Shown: positions 51,974 to 60,946 of the stretch, in pieces
How the letters are laid out: each line of letters begins with the position of its first letter
Position numbering within the stretch: the first letter of the stretch is position 1
NCBI GenBank assembly: GCA_032388755.1
Contig: CP135593.1
Coordinates: forward strand, 1,550,001-1,614,000
DNA: 64,000 nt
Source: Neisseria sp. DTU_2020_1000833_1_SI_GRL_NUU_006
Lineage (GTDB): Bacteria; Pseudomonadota; Gammaproteobacteria; Burkholderiales; Neisseriaceae
Direction: 5' to 3'
Notes under the pieces: generated by a model
Seen by the model: the letters and a program-made list of their open reading frames with translations, nothing else
Told to the model about the DNA's origin: nothing
Databases searched by the model: none
Program-made: the position numbers and the translations under genes

Positions 51974-52621
51974 ATGAGAATAGAGATCACACCAATCAGC
52001 GAATCCGCTTTGGTCTGCCGACTGAATGCACCTTCCGAACTGGGTAAACAGCAAAAGTTGTGGGCGTTTGCCGCTGCGCTCGAGCAGCACGACAGGATTG
52101 AGGAAGTGGTGGTCGGCATGAACAATCTGACCGTGTTCACCCGTTTCGATACCGATTTGGCGACGCTCGCCGATGAATTGCAATATGTGTGGGAACACAC
52201 CGCCGTTACAGACCATCAGGGCAAACTGGTGGAAATTTCCGTCTGCTACGGCGGCGAATACGGGCCGGATTTGGCGGAAGTCGCTGCTTTCCATCAGACG
52301 GATATTTCCGAAATCGTCCGCCGCCATACGGCGCAAACCTATACCGTATTTATGATGGGCTTCCAGCCCGGTTTCCCTTATCTGGGCGGCTTGCCCGAAG
52401 CATTGCACACGCCCCGCCGTGCCGTGCCGAGAACGTCCGTTCCCGCCGGTTCGGTCGGTATCGGCGGCAGTCAGACCGGTGTGTATCCGTTCGCTTCGCC
52501 CGGCGGCTGGCAGATTATCGGCAGAACCGAATTACCCTTGTTCCGAGCCGATTTGAATCCGCCGACCCTGCTGGCGGCAGGCGACCAAGTCCGCTTTGTT
52601 GCAGAAAGGATTGAGCCATGA
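51974..52621 (+). CDS. pxpB: 5-oxoprolinase subunit PxpB
   Basis: A 215-residue protein of the KipI/AHS1 family. FMMGFQPGFPYLGGLPE and TSVPAGSVGIGGSQTGVYPFASPGGW are diagnostic. With PxpA and PxpC it forms the ATP-dependent 5-oxoprolinase that opens pyroglutamate to glutamate. Its stop overlaps the pxpC start by four bases (ATGA). It is divergent from uvrD. Confidence 0.95.
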   Translation: MRIEITPISESALVCRLNAPSELGKQQKLWAFAAALEQHDRIEEVVVGMNNLTVFTRFDTDLATLADELQYVWEHTAVTDHQGKLVEISVCYGGEYGPDLAEVAAFHQTDISEIVRRHTAQTYTVFMMGFQPGFPYLGGLPEALHTPRRAVPRTSVPAGSVGIGGSQTGVYPFASPGGWQIIGRTELPLFRADLNPPTLLAAGDQVRFVAERIEP

Positions 52622-53547
52622 TTCACGTTTCGGCAGTGCAGGCACCGGCGCATATTCAGGATACTGGTCGCTACGGACACCGGCGTTACGGCATCGGTCA
52701 TGCCGGTGCGATGGACACGGTTGCTTTGGCGGCGGGCAATATTTTATTGGGCAACGACGAAGGCACGGCCGCAATCGAAATCGCTTTGGGCGGGATAATG
52801 CTGGTGTTTGAACGGGATACGCCGTTTTGTCTCACCGGTGCCGTGTATCAGGCGGAGTTGGACGGCGAACCGGTCCATTCGTATTGGCGTTATACCGCCC
52901 GCAAAGGTCAGACCTTGAATCTGGTGCGTGCCGTGCAGGGCATGTACGGCTATGTGTGTGTGGCGGGCGGATTTGATGTGCCGGAAGTGATGGGTTCGAG
53001 AAGCACCGACCTGAAAGCCGGTTTCGGCGGCCATCAGGGCAGAATGCTGCAAAAAGGCGATTGTCTCCCCATCGGCAAAGGTGCGCAGGAATTGTCCAAA
53101 GTCGGCATCGCCCCGATACCGTTTACCGATACCGTCCACCTTGTTCCTTCGTCGGAATATGCCGCTTTCAGTGAAAAAGGGCGTCTGAATCTGGAACGGG
53201 AAACGTGGACGCTGCAAAGCGACAGCAACCGCATGGGCTACCGCTTCGACGGACAGCCGCTGACCCTGTCGCAACCTTTGGAAATGCTGTCCCACGCTGT
53301 TCAGGCAGGAACCGTGCAGGTGCCGCCCGGCGGCAAACCGATTATCCTGCTGGCCGATGCGCAAACCACCGGCGGTTATCCGAAAATCGCCACCGTTGCC
53401 GCCGCCGATTTGGGCAGGCTGGCACAGGTGCGTTTCGGCAGCAAAGTCAAATTCAAAATAATCGGCTTGAAAGAAGCCTCCGCCCTGCGGCGCAAAAACC
53501 AAGCCTATCTGAACCAAATACGGAGAATCGCCCATGAAGCAGGTTGA
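52618..53547 (+). CDS. pxpC: 5-oxoprolinase subunit PxpC
   Basis: A 309-residue KipA/AHS2-type subunit. QDTGRYGHRRYGIGHAGAMD at the N-terminus, SNRMGYRFDG and LLADAQTTGGYPKIATV are conserved family blocks. It pairs with PxpB to bind and activate 5-oxoproline. It overlaps pxpB by four bases and pxpA by fourteen, so all three are translationally linked. Confidence 0.95.
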   Translation: MIHVSAVQAPAHIQDTGRYGHRRYGIGHAGAMDTVALAAGNILLGNDEGTAAIEIALGGIMLVFERDTPFCLTGAVYQAELDGEPVHSYWRYTARKGQTLNLVRAVQGMYGYVCVAGGFDVPEVMGSRSTDLKAGFGGHQGRMLQKGDCLPIGKGAQELSKVGIAPIPFTDTVHLVPSSEYAAFSEKGRLNLERETWTLQSDSNRMGYRFDGQPLTLSQPLEMLSHAVQAGTVQVPPGGKPIILLADAQTTGGYPKIATVAAADLGRLAQVRFGSKVKFKIIGLKEASALRRKNQAYLNQIRRIAHEAG

Positions 53548-54271
53548 TTTAAACGCCGATCTCGCCGAAGGCTGCGGCAGCGACGAAGCCCTGTTGCAGG
53601 TGATTACTTCGGCCAACATCGCCTGCGCCCAACACGCCGGAAGCATTGCCGATATTCGGGCGGCATTGGCGTATGCCCAACAAAACGGCGTGCGCATCGG
53701 AGCACACCCCGGCTATCCCGATCGGGAAAACTTCGGCCGTACCGAAATGAATCTGTCCGAAGCCGATTTGCGGGCGTGTCTGAATTACCAGTTGGGCGCA
53801 TTGCAGGCCTTGTGCCGTGATCAGGATTTGGAAATGGCTTATGTCAAACCGCACGGCGCAATGTACAACCAAGCGGCGAAAAACCGTGCGCTGGCGGATA
53901 CCGTTGCCCGAATTGTGGCGGATTTCGACCCGAAATTGAAATTGATGGCACTTTCCGGCAGCCTGCTCTTGGAAGCCGGAAAAGCCGCAGGCTTGGGCGT
54001 GATTTCCGAAGTATTCGCCGACCGCCGCTATTTGCCCGACGGTACGCTGGTTCCCCGCAGTCGCCCCGATGCGCAGGTGGACAGCGACGAGGAAGCCATC
54101 GCCCAAGTATTGCAGATGGTGCGGGACGGGCAGGTCAAAGCAGTGGACGGCAGCCTGGTTGCCGTGCAAGCCGACAGCATCTGTCTGCACGGCGACGGGC
54201 CGCACGCCGTGGTGTTTGCCGAAAAAATCCGGCAGGAACTACTGGCGGCAGGCATCAAAGTTTCTGCTTGA
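53534..54271 (+). CDS. pxpA: 5-oxoprolinase subunit PxpA
   Basis: A 245-residue LamB/YcsF-family protein. VDLNADLAEGCGSDEALL, SANIACAQHAGS, RIGAHPGYPDRENFGR and YVKPHGAMYNQ are conserved. PxpA completes the 5-oxoprolinase. In most homologues the third motif reads ACGFHAGD; here it is ACAQHAGS, a small divergence that keeps the histidine. The NRAMP-fold carrier follows after about 94 bases. Confidence 0.95.
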   Translation: MKQVDLNADLAEGCGSDEALLQVITSANIACAQHAGSIADIRAALAYAQQNGVRIGAHPGYPDRENFGRTEMNLSEADLRACLNYQLGALQALCRDQDLEMAYVKPHGAMYNQAAKNRALADTVARIVADFDPKLKLMALSGSLLLEAGKAAGLGVISEVFADRRYLPDGTLVPRSRPDAQVDSDEEAIAQVLQMVRDGQVKAVDGSLVAVQADSICLHGDGPHAVVFAEKIRQELLAAGIKVSA

Positions 54272-54365
54272 AAAACAGTTCATAGGCGGTCTGAAAACCG
54301 CAGGCTGAAAACCGCAGGTTTCGCCCAAACACAGTAACAGCCAATTTTATAGAGAATAAGCGATT

Positions 54366-55559
54366 ATGTCTGATCAAAAAAACCGCAGAAATGCCTTAAT
54401 CGGCGCTGCATTCCTGATGGCGACTTCCGCCATCGGTCCGGGCTTTCTGACCCAAACCGCCACTTTCACCCAAGCACTGGGGGCAAGTTTCGGCTTTGTG
54501 ATTCTGCTCTCGATTCTGCTCGACATCGGGGCGCAGCTCAATATTTGGCGGATTGTCGCCGCTTCCGAAAAACGGGCGCAGGATATTGCCAATCAGGTCT
54601 TGCCCGGCGCAGGCTATTTCTTGGCTGTGCTGATTGTGATGGGCGGTTTGGCATTCAATATCGGTAACGTCGGCGGCGCAGGCTTGGGTCTGAACCTGCT
54701 GACCGGACTGTCGCCGGAAACCGGTGCCGTGATCAGCGGCGTGATTGCCATCGGTGTGTTTCTGTTTAAAGAAGCAGGCAAAGTGATGGACAAATTCGCC
54801 CAAGTGATGGGTTTCGTAATGATTGCGCTGACGGTTTATGTGGCATGGCAGGCGAATCCGCCGCTGGCAGATGCCGCCGTGCATACCTTTATGCCGGAAG
54901 AACTCGATGCAATGGCGATTGTTACACTGGTGGGCGGCACGGTCGGCGGCTACATCACCTTCGCCGGTGCGCACCGTCTGCTGGACGCAGGCATCAAAGG
55001 CAAATCGGCGTTGCCGGAAGTGAGCCAAAGCTCGGTGCGGGCGATCCTGATTGCCTCGATTATGCGTATTGTATTGTTTTTGGCGGTTTTAGGCGTGGTC
55101 AGCCAAGGCGTACAGCTCAATCCCGACAACCCTGCTTCCACACCGTTTGAATATGCGGCGGGATACATCGGCCTGCTGATTTTCGGCGTGGTGATTTGGG
55201 CGGCTTCGATTACTTCGGTGATTGGTGCGGCTTATACTTCGGTGTCGTTCTTCTCCGGTCTCAGCCCGTCTATCGAACGCAATAAAAACAAATGGATTAT
55301 TGCCTTTATCGCCGTGTCTACCGCCGTATTTTCCACTATCGGCAAACCGGCGCAGGTGCTGGTGTTCGTAGGCGCATTAAACGGCCTGATTTTACCGATT
55401 TCCCTCGGTCTGATTCTGATTGCCGCCTACAAAACCAAAATTGTCGGCGACTACAAACACCCGCTGTGGCTCACTGTTTCCGGCGTGATAGTGGTCGGTT
55501 TGATGGCAGTACTCAGCGCCATCACCATCAGCAAATATATCAGCGGTTTGTTCGGCTGA
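54366..55559 (+). CDS. NRAMP-fold transporter lacking the metal-site motifs
   Basis: A 397-residue inner-membrane protein with about eleven membrane segments and NRAMP/LeuT-fold homology (start AIGPGFLTQTATFTQALG). Canonical metal transporters have DPGN in segment 1 and MPH in segment 6; here the corresponding stretches read GPGFLTQTAT and GGTVGGYITFAGAHR, so both metal-ligand motifs are missing. Its position directly behind pxpBCA suggests import of 5-oxoproline or another small organic solute. That substrate is inferred from context. Metal transport is unlikely. Confidence 0.85.
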   Translation: MSDQKNRRNALIGAAFLMATSAIGPGFLTQTATFTQALGASFGFVILLSILLDIGAQLNIWRIVAASEKRAQDIANQVLPGAGYFLAVLIVMGGLAFNIGNVGGAGLGLNLLTGLSPETGAVISGVIAIGVFLFKEAGKVMDKFAQVMGFVMIALTVYVAWQANPPLADAAVHTFMPEELDAMAIVTLVGGTVGGYITFAGAHRLLDAGIKGKSALPEVSQSSVRAILIASIMRIVLFLAVLGVVSQGVQLNPDNPASTPFEYAAGYIGLLIFGVVIWAASITSVIGAAYTSVSFFSGLSPSIERNKNKWIIAFIAVSTAVFSTIGKPAQVLVFVGALNGLILPISLGLILIAAYKTKIVGDYKHPLWLTVSGVIVVGLMAVLSAITISKYISGLFG

Positions 55560-55666
55560 ACCTTGTAGCGCAGATGTTTGATTTTGTATATTATCCGAAG
55601 TTTGCCGCCTGATATGGAAAGTCCCTGTTTCAGACGATGTATCCGGTCTGAAACCTATTTACAACT

Positions 55667-56359
55667 ATGAAACGCTTCACCTATCCTCTTTCCGACGGTT
55701 TGTGCATCGAAATCGAACTGAAACGCAGTGCCAAGAAAAATCTGATTCTTCGCTCCGTCGATACGCAAACGGTCAGCATCAACGTCCCACCCTTTTTTCA
55801 AGACCGCGCGTTGGCAAACTGGCTGGCGGCAAACGAAACGATATTGCGGAACACGCTTGCCAAAACGCCCATACATCCGGTTTCCCACCCAAACTTACCC
55901 GAGTGGATTTGGTATCGGGGATTAAAGGCCAAGCTGGATACCCACAGCCAAAGCCATATCCGTATCACGTCGTCTGAAATCCTGCTTCCCCGAAAAGAAA
56001 CCGCCGCACAAATCGACCACCTGCGCCGCCTTTTGAACGAACGCGCACGCGAATACCTGCTGCCCCGCCTTGAAAAACACGCAGCCGAAACAGGGCTGAC
56101 GCCCGCTGCCACAGACCTGAGCAACGCCAAAACCTTTTGGGGTGTATGCCGCCCGCACACCGGCATCCGCCTCAATTGGCGGCTGATCGGCGCGCCCGAA
56201 TACGTCGCCGACTATGTCTGCATCCACGAACTCTGCCACCTCCGCCACCCCGACCACAGTCCGCGCTTTTGGCATTTGGTGAACACCCTGACGCCGCATA
56301 CCGACAATGCTAAAAGTTGGCTGAAGGCGCACGGGCAGGAATTGTTTGTGCTGGGGTGA
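55667..56359 (+). CDS. YgjP-like (DUF45) metallopeptidase-type protein
   Basis: A 230-residue cytoplasmic protein of the M48-related YgjP/WLM group. The zinc motif HELCHLRHPDHSPRFW (HExxH with a downstream histidine) is near the C-terminus (about residues 187-202). An N-terminal domain, SAKKNLILRSVDTQTVSINVP, is also typical. Its substrate is unknown. A DUS variant near 55970 is translated as TSSEI. Confidence 0.88.
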   Translation: MKRFTYPLSDGLCIEIELKRSAKKNLILRSVDTQTVSINVPPFFQDRALANWLAANETILRNTLAKTPIHPVSHPNLPEWIWYRGLKAKLDTHSQSHIRITSSEILLPRKETAAQIDHLRRLLNERAREYLLPRLEKHAAETGLTPAATDLSNAKTFWGVCRPHTGIRLNWRLIGAPEYVADYVCIHELCHLRHPDHSPRFWHLVNTLTPHTDNAKSWLKAHGQELFVLG

Positions 56360-56524
56360 AGGGTAACCTAGCGTGGGCTTCGCCCGCGAGAATCCGCCCT
56401 CTCCCGTCCGGCTGGAGAGAATCGGAGAGAGTGTGGCTCTTGCCCCTTATACCGTATATCCGCAAGCCACCCCCATCCTAACCTTCCCTCACCAGCCGTG
56501 GGAAGGGATCAGGTTGCCGTAGCT
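56360..56524. repeat. Intergenic repeat remnants after the YgjP-like gene
   Basis: Contains a GTGGGCTTCGCCCGC stem like those near 48.3-49.5 kb and a CCTCTCCCG...GGAGAG stretch like the element at 38067-38257. No gene is seen. Confidence 0.55.
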
Positions 56525-56573
56525 GAAAAAAGGTCGTCTGAAAAACCTATTTCGAGCTTTTCAGACGACCTTT
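56525..56573 (-). terminator. DUS-pair terminator after the AI-2E family gene
   Basis: AAAAAAGGTCGTCTGAAAA and CTTTTCAGACGACCTTTC with a 13-base loop, 22 bases past the stop. Confidence 0.8.
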
Positions 56574-56594
56574 CATCTATATTTCAAACACTAT

Positions 56595-57668
56595 CTAAAT
56601 CAGTTTCTGCTGCTTCAACTCATTCTTCAGATACGCATAATAAACCGGCGCGACGATGATGCCGCCGACGCCGAAAATCCGTTCGAACACGACCATCGCC
56701 ACCAAGAGTTCCCATGCGCTTGATTCGATTTCCGAACCGATGATTTTCGCGTTCAGGAAATATTCGAGCTTGTGGATGACGACCAAAAACACCAACGAAG
56801 CGACCGCCACATATAAAGACGCGCCGAGGCTCAAGATGATAATGATGGTGTTGGAAATCAGGTTGCCCGCGACGGGAATCAGTCCGACGATGAAGGCGAT
56901 CACCAACACGGTTAGCTTAAACGGCAACTCGACGCCGAAAAGCGGCAGGATCAGATAGAGGTACACGCCCGTCAGCGCGGTATCAATCAGCGAGATTTTG
57001 ACCTGCGCCAGAAACACGCGCTCGAAGCTGGTTTCGAAGTTCACAATCCGCCGCACCAGCTCTGCCTTGAAGGGCGGCATTTTGCGGCGGTTTTTGCGCA
57101 TGTTGAGGCGGTGGAAACTGAGCATCGCGCCGATGATGATGCCGATAAGGATATACACGAACGAGGTGAAGCTGTTTTTACTGATGCGCGTCAGCGCGGC
57201 GCTGTATTCTTCAATCAATTTGACCGCATAGGCTTTGATTTCGGCGGTATTGTTGGGCAGCATGTTCAAAACCGACTGCGGCAGGCTGCTGCTGTTTTTC
57301 GTGTCTTCTAAAATCGCCGCCAGCTTGGTCAGCATGACGGGGATATGCCCGCCGTGAATCAGATGGTAAATCCCCAGCGACATCAATAGGATAACTGTCA
57401 ACACGATGCCTATGGTCAGCGTGGTTGAAATCAGGTTGATATTGTGTGCGTTGAGCGATTTGTGCAGAAACGTATTGCGCGTAAGCGTACGGCGGCGCAG
57501 CCAAAGAATCAGGCCGTTGGTCTTGGTGATGAAGACGTAGGTCAGGATAACGGCGAGCAAAAGGGGCAAAAAGTGGAAGTACAGCACCACAAACAGGGCA
57601 AGCCCCATCAAGATGTAGGATGCACTGCGGAAGCGGGAATGTTCGAAAATCATTGAATGTAATGCCAT
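56595..57668 (-). CDS. AI-2E family membrane protein
   Basis: A protein of about 357 residues with around seven or eight membrane segments, of the AI-2E (UPF0118/PerM/TqsA) family. Family marks are the C-terminal FIVGLIPVAGNLI, LVFLVVIHKLEYFLNAKIIG and the GGIIVAPVYYAYLK ending. Members export diverse small molecules or ions, and autoinducer export is proven for few. The start is uncertain: ATG at 57668 is used, but ATG at 57653 is also possible and neither has a clear ribosome site. Confidence 0.85.
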   Translation of the reverse strand: MALHSMIFEHSRFRSASYILMGLALFVVLYFHFLPLLLAVILTYVFITKTNGLILWLRRRTLTRNTFLHKSLNAHNINLISTTLTIGIVLTVILLMSLGIYHLIHGGHIPVMLTKLAAILEDTKNSSSLPQSVLNMLPNNTAEIKAYAVKLIEEYSAALTRISKNSFTSFVYILIGIIIGAMLSFHRLNMRKNRRKMPPFKAELVRRIVNFETSFERVFLAQVKISLIDTALTGVYLYLILPLFGVELPFKLTVLVIAFIVGLIPVAGNLISNTIIIILSLGASLYVAVASLVFLVVIHKLEYFLNAKIIGSEIESSAWELLVAMVVFERIFGVGGIIVAPVYYAYLKNELKQQKLI

Positions 57669-57908
57669 GAAATATATAAATTTAAACAATCAAGCTATGA
57701 AGTACGATTAATAAAGCAGGACAAGGGGGTTAACCCGCCTTTTGAAACTTTATTTCAATTTCTCTTGACCTGACTTCGGTTTACAAACTAACCGTTACAA
57801 TAAAAACTCAATCGCACCAAGCAGTTATGCGTTTGTCTTTACGCAAATTGCCATTTGGCATTTGACGGAATTATTTTATCAGACAAATTTCCCGAAAGGA
57901 TATTACAT

Positions 57909-58223
57909 ATGAAAACATTGTCTAAATTGACCTCCCTCGTTCTTGTTTCTGCCGGTTTGATCGCTGCTCCTGTGGCTATGGCCCAACCTGCTTCCGGTAA
58001 AGCAGCTACTAAAGCAGGACATGTTCACAAAAAAACCAACAAAGCTAAAAAACAAGCCAACGAATTGAAACAAGACAAAGCCGCCGAAGCTGCAACAACT
58101 GAAGCCACTTCCACCGATGCTGAAGTTAAAGCCATGGGCGAACAAGGCCAGGCTGCAACCCAGACCGCGCCTGCAGCAGATCTGGAACAAGCTCCTGCCA
58201 ACCAAACCCCTGCTGCAAAATAA
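57909..58223 (+). CDS. Small exported Ala/Lys-rich protein
   Basis: A 104-residue protein with a clear signal peptide (MKTLSKLTSLVLVSAGLIAAPVAMA) and a short, highly charged mature part rich in alanine, lysine, threonine and glutamine. It has no hydrophobic core and is probably disordered. AAGGA lies ten bases before the ATG at 57909. I recognise no domain. It recalls acid-shock or periplasmic stress peptides only in composition. Confidence 0.75.
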   Translation: MKTLSKLTSLVLVSAGLIAAPVAMAQPASGKAATKAGHVHKKTNKAKKQANELKQDKAAEAATTEATSTDAEVKAMGEQGQAATQTAPAADLEQAPANQTPAAK

Positions 58224-58327
58224 GCAGGATTATAGTGGACTGAATTAAAAGAGGGATTTTATTTCCCACGCACCGTTTTGACGGCTGTCGTCCTTTTTGA
58301 ATTTAGGCCATTAAATGTCTATCGCAG

Positions 58328-58366
58328 GCAAAAGGTCGTCTGAAAAGTTTTCAGACGACCTTTTGC
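58328..58366. terminator. DUS-pair terminator between convergent genes
   Basis: GCAAAAGGTCGTCTGAAAA and its complement almost touch, between the small exported protein and the Bcr/CflA pump. Confidence 0.8.
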
Positions 58367-58376
58367 CGTTCACGAT

Positions 58377-59609
58377 TCACACATATTCGCTTTTATCGTT
58401 TTCTTTCCAAGCCTGATGAGAGCAGAGCCAGAGCAACACAATCCCGCACACTGTTGAAGCCAGCATCATGCCCGCCATCACCAACGCGGAACCATTGTGC
58501 AGCCGAGTCGCCAACAGCCCCACGCTTGCGCCGATGATGGATTGGAACACGCCCAACACCGCATTCGCGCTGCCGCTTTCCTGTTTGAAATAAGTCATAA
58601 AGCAAGCCTGCGTGTTCGCGCCGACCAAGCCTTGCGTACCTACCGAAAACATCACGCATGGCACCAAAGCCCACATCGGCGGCAGTCCCAGCAATAGGAC
58701 CAGCAGCACCATCGTCAGGTTCGCCGCAAACTGCACGATAATGCCCCATTTCAAAATACTTTGCGGGTGCGCCCCCGTTTTCAGCCGCCATGCCGTGATG
58801 CGGTTAAACGAAGCCATCGTGAGGATGTTCAGCGCAAACACCCAAGCGTATTCGCGTGGCGTAACATGGTACAGCTTTTGGTAAACAAAAGATGATTCCG
58901 TCAGAAACGCAAACATCGACGCGAAGCTGAATGCCTGAAAAAACAGATAGCCCATCGCCGCCCGCGTTTTCAGCACTCTGGCGAACCGTCCAGCTACCAG
59001 TCCGAAAATATCCATCCCGATTTTGCCCGTCTGCTTCGGACGCGGCAGGAAAGCAAACACCAAGATGAACAAAACAAACGAATACGCCGCCAAAAAACCG
59101 AAAATAAAACGCCAGCCACCCAATTCCTGCAACAGAGAGCCGAACATAGGCGCAATCAGCGGCACGACCATCAGGATAATGCCGATTAAGGCAAACATTT
59201 GCGCCGCCTGCCTGCCCGAATAATAATCGCGCACCATCGCTCCGACGATGACCACCGTCATCCCCGCGCCGAACGCCTGTACCGCGCGCAGGTTCAACAG
59301 CCCGTCCACCGACTGCACCATCGTCAGAGCGGCAACGGCCGCAAAATAAATGCTCAAACCGACCAAAGCCACCGGTTTGCGCCCCTTGATGTCCGAAACC
59401 GCACCGCCGGCAATCTGCCCGAACGCCACGCCGAACATAAACAAAACCAAACTCTGCTCAATGCGGTGTATATCCGCGCTCAGCGACTGCGCCATTTCCG
59501 GTATGGCGGGCAGGTAGGCATCGACCGAAAACGGCATCAGGGCAACCAACATCGCCATCAAAACCGCCATTTGCTTTTCGCCCAGCGGGGCGGGGGTGGA
59601 TTCGGACAT
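58377..59609 (-). CDS. Bcr/CflA-type MFS drug efflux transporter
   Basis: A 410-residue MFS protein with twelve expected membrane segments. The drug:proton antiporter mark of DHA1 pumps is MPFSVDAYLPAIPEM at segment 1. The motif A loop is GGAVSDIKGRKPVALVG, and LRAVQAFGAGMTVVIVGAMVRD is motif B/C-like. These pumps export bicyclomycin, chloramphenicol and cysteine-like compounds; the substrate here is unknown. Confidence 0.92.
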   Translation of the reverse strand: MSESTPAPLGEKQMAVLMAMLVALMPFSVDAYLPAIPEMAQSLSADIHRIEQSLVLFMFGVAFGQIAGGAVSDIKGRKPVALVGLSIYFAAVAALTMVQSVDGLLNLRAVQAFGAGMTVVIVGAMVRDYYSGRQAAQMFALIGIILMVVPLIAPMFGSLLQELGGWRFIFGFLAAYSFVLFILVFAFLPRPKQTGKIGMDIFGLVAGRFARVLKTRAAMGYLFFQAFSFASMFAFLTESSFVYQKLYHVTPREYAWVFALNILTMASFNRITAWRLKTGAHPQSILKWGIIVQFAANLTMVLLVLLLGLPPMWALVPCVMFSVGTQGLVGANTQACFMTYFKQESGSANAVLGVFQSIIGASVGLLATRLHNGSALVMAGMMLASTVCGIVLLWLCSHQAWKENDKSEYV

Positions 59610-59729
59610 AAGGGACTTTCAGAATGTTCAAACGAAACAAACCGCCCTGACATATCCTAGGCGGTTGAAATAAAAAGAAGTATATCATGTTTTCATACCA
59701 GGCCGCAGCATACTCCCCCTATTAACAAA

Positions 59730-59772
59730 GAGGTCGTCTGAAAAACGTCCCGACAGATTTCAGACGACCTCT
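59730..59772. repeat. Inverted DUS pair upstream of the DUF7832-like gene
   Basis: AGAGGTCGTCTGAAA and TTTCAGACGACCTCT with a 13-base loop in the divergent gap. Confidence 0.6.
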
Positions 59773-59823
59773 CCCGTTTTCCGTTACAATAAACACCCTC
59801 CGAATCACAGCACATGACCGTCC

Positions 59824-60288
59824 ATGTACGACAACATCCGCTTCCACCTAGACGAAGAATATCCCGAAGGTCTGCCGTCCGAAAACGCCGCCACGCATAT
59901 CGGCATGTACTGGATATGGGCGGCGCAGACAGGGCTGGCGAATCCCGTTTGGCAAACCGCCCCCGAAAGCGCGGAAGATTTCGCCAATATGCTCAAAGGC
60001 AGAACCAGCGGCCGCCGCTTCCTGCTCAAACACATGGACGGCGCGCTCACGCCCGACGACTTCACCGAACAAGGGCAGCAATTCACCTCCTACTATTACG
60101 ACGATGAAGAAGACGGCTACGGCGCATTTCTAGAAGACTACGTCCGCACCCTCGACACCCCGTCGCTCGGCGGCTTCTACCACGTCCCCAACACCCCCGA
60201 AACCTACCACCGTCTCAAACCCGTCTTCCAGTCAGCGTTTGATCAATGGAAAAACAATTTGGCATCCCCTGTCGGAGAGCAACCGTGA
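59824..60288 (+). CDS. Conserved hypothetical protein, DUF7832-like
   Basis: A 154-residue acidic soluble protein beginning MYDNIRFHLDEEYPEGLPSENAATHIGMYW, which resembles the DUF7832 group of small cytoplasmic proteins of unknown function. GFYHVPNTPETYHRLKPVFQSAFDQW is conserved towards the end. Its stop overlaps the GTG start of gmhB by four bases (GTGA), so the two genes are translationally coupled. The family call is tentative. Confidence 0.75.
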   Translation: MYDNIRFHLDEEYPEGLPSENAATHIGMYWIWAAQTGLANPVWQTAPESAEDFANMLKGRTSGRRFLLKHMDGALTPDDFTEQGQQFTSYYYDDEEDGYGAFLEDYVRTLDTPSLGGFYHVPNTPETYHRLKPVFQSAFDQWKNNLASPVGEQP

Positions 60289-60863
60289 AACTCATCATCC
60301 TCGACCGCGACGGTGTCGTCAACCAAGACCGCGACGACTTCGTCAAATCCGTAGACGAATGGATACCCATCGAAGGCAGCATGGACGCCATCGCCTTCCT
60401 GACGCAGGCAGGTTACAGGATAGCCGTCGCCACCAACCAATCCGGAATCGGACGCAAATACTTTACCGTTCAAGACCTGACCGAAATGCACGCCAAAATG
60501 CACCGCCTCGTCCGTCAGGCGGGCGGCGAAATCGACGGCATCTGGTTTTGCCCGCACACCGCCGCCGACAACTGCGACTGCCGCAAACCAAAGCCCGGCA
60601 TGATTTTCGACATCCTCGAACGCTTCAAAGCCGACCCCGCCGAAACCTGGCTGGTCGGCGACAGCCTGCGCGACCTCCAAGCCATGCACGAGGCTGGAGG
60701 AAAAACCGCGCTCGTCATGACCGGCAAAGGCAAGAAAACCCTGTCGCAACAGGAAAAAGAATTACCCGAAAACACCCAAATCTTCGACAGCCTGCTCGCC
60801 TTCTCCCAATACATCATGCACGAAGCCGCGCAAGACCGTTCAGACGGACAGGCAAACCCGTAA
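60285..60863 (+). CDS. gmhB: D-glycero-beta-D-manno-heptose-1,7-bisphosphate 7-phosphatase
   Basis: A 192-residue HAD phosphatase of ADP-heptose synthesis for lipooligosaccharide. Motif I is LDRDGVVNQD and motif II TNQSGIG. The zinc loop is CPHTAADNCDCRKPKPGM, diagnostic of GmhB, and GDSLRDLQA is motif IV. The GTG at 60285 is chosen because the first motif must be N-terminal and it overlaps the preceding stop. It is followed by nlaB, the gmhX-nlaB order known from meningococcus. Confidence 0.94.
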   Translation: MKLIILDRDGVVNQDRDDFVKSVDEWIPIEGSMDAIAFLTQAGYRIAVATNQSGIGRKYFTVQDLTEMHAKMHRLVRQAGGEIDGIWFCPHTAADNCDCRKPKPGMIFDILERFKADPAETWLVGDSLRDLQAMHEAGGKTALVMTGKGKKTLSQQEKELPENTQIFDSLLAFSQYIMHEAAQDRSDGQANP

Positions 60864-60946
60864 ATACACGAGGTCGTCTGAAACCCTGTTTCGCCCCGTT
60901 TCAAGCACAAACAAGATTTCAGACGACCCATCCGACAGGTAAAAAC

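Noticed and set aside
58231..58260. TATAGTGGACTGAATTAAA after the small exported protein as a fourth Correia element
   Set aside because: Only one Correia-like end is recognisable and the typical interior is absent.
60239..60946. N-terminal extension of the nlaB frame across gmhB
   Set aside because: Arg/Pro-rich shadow of gmhB; nlaB homology begins at 60947.
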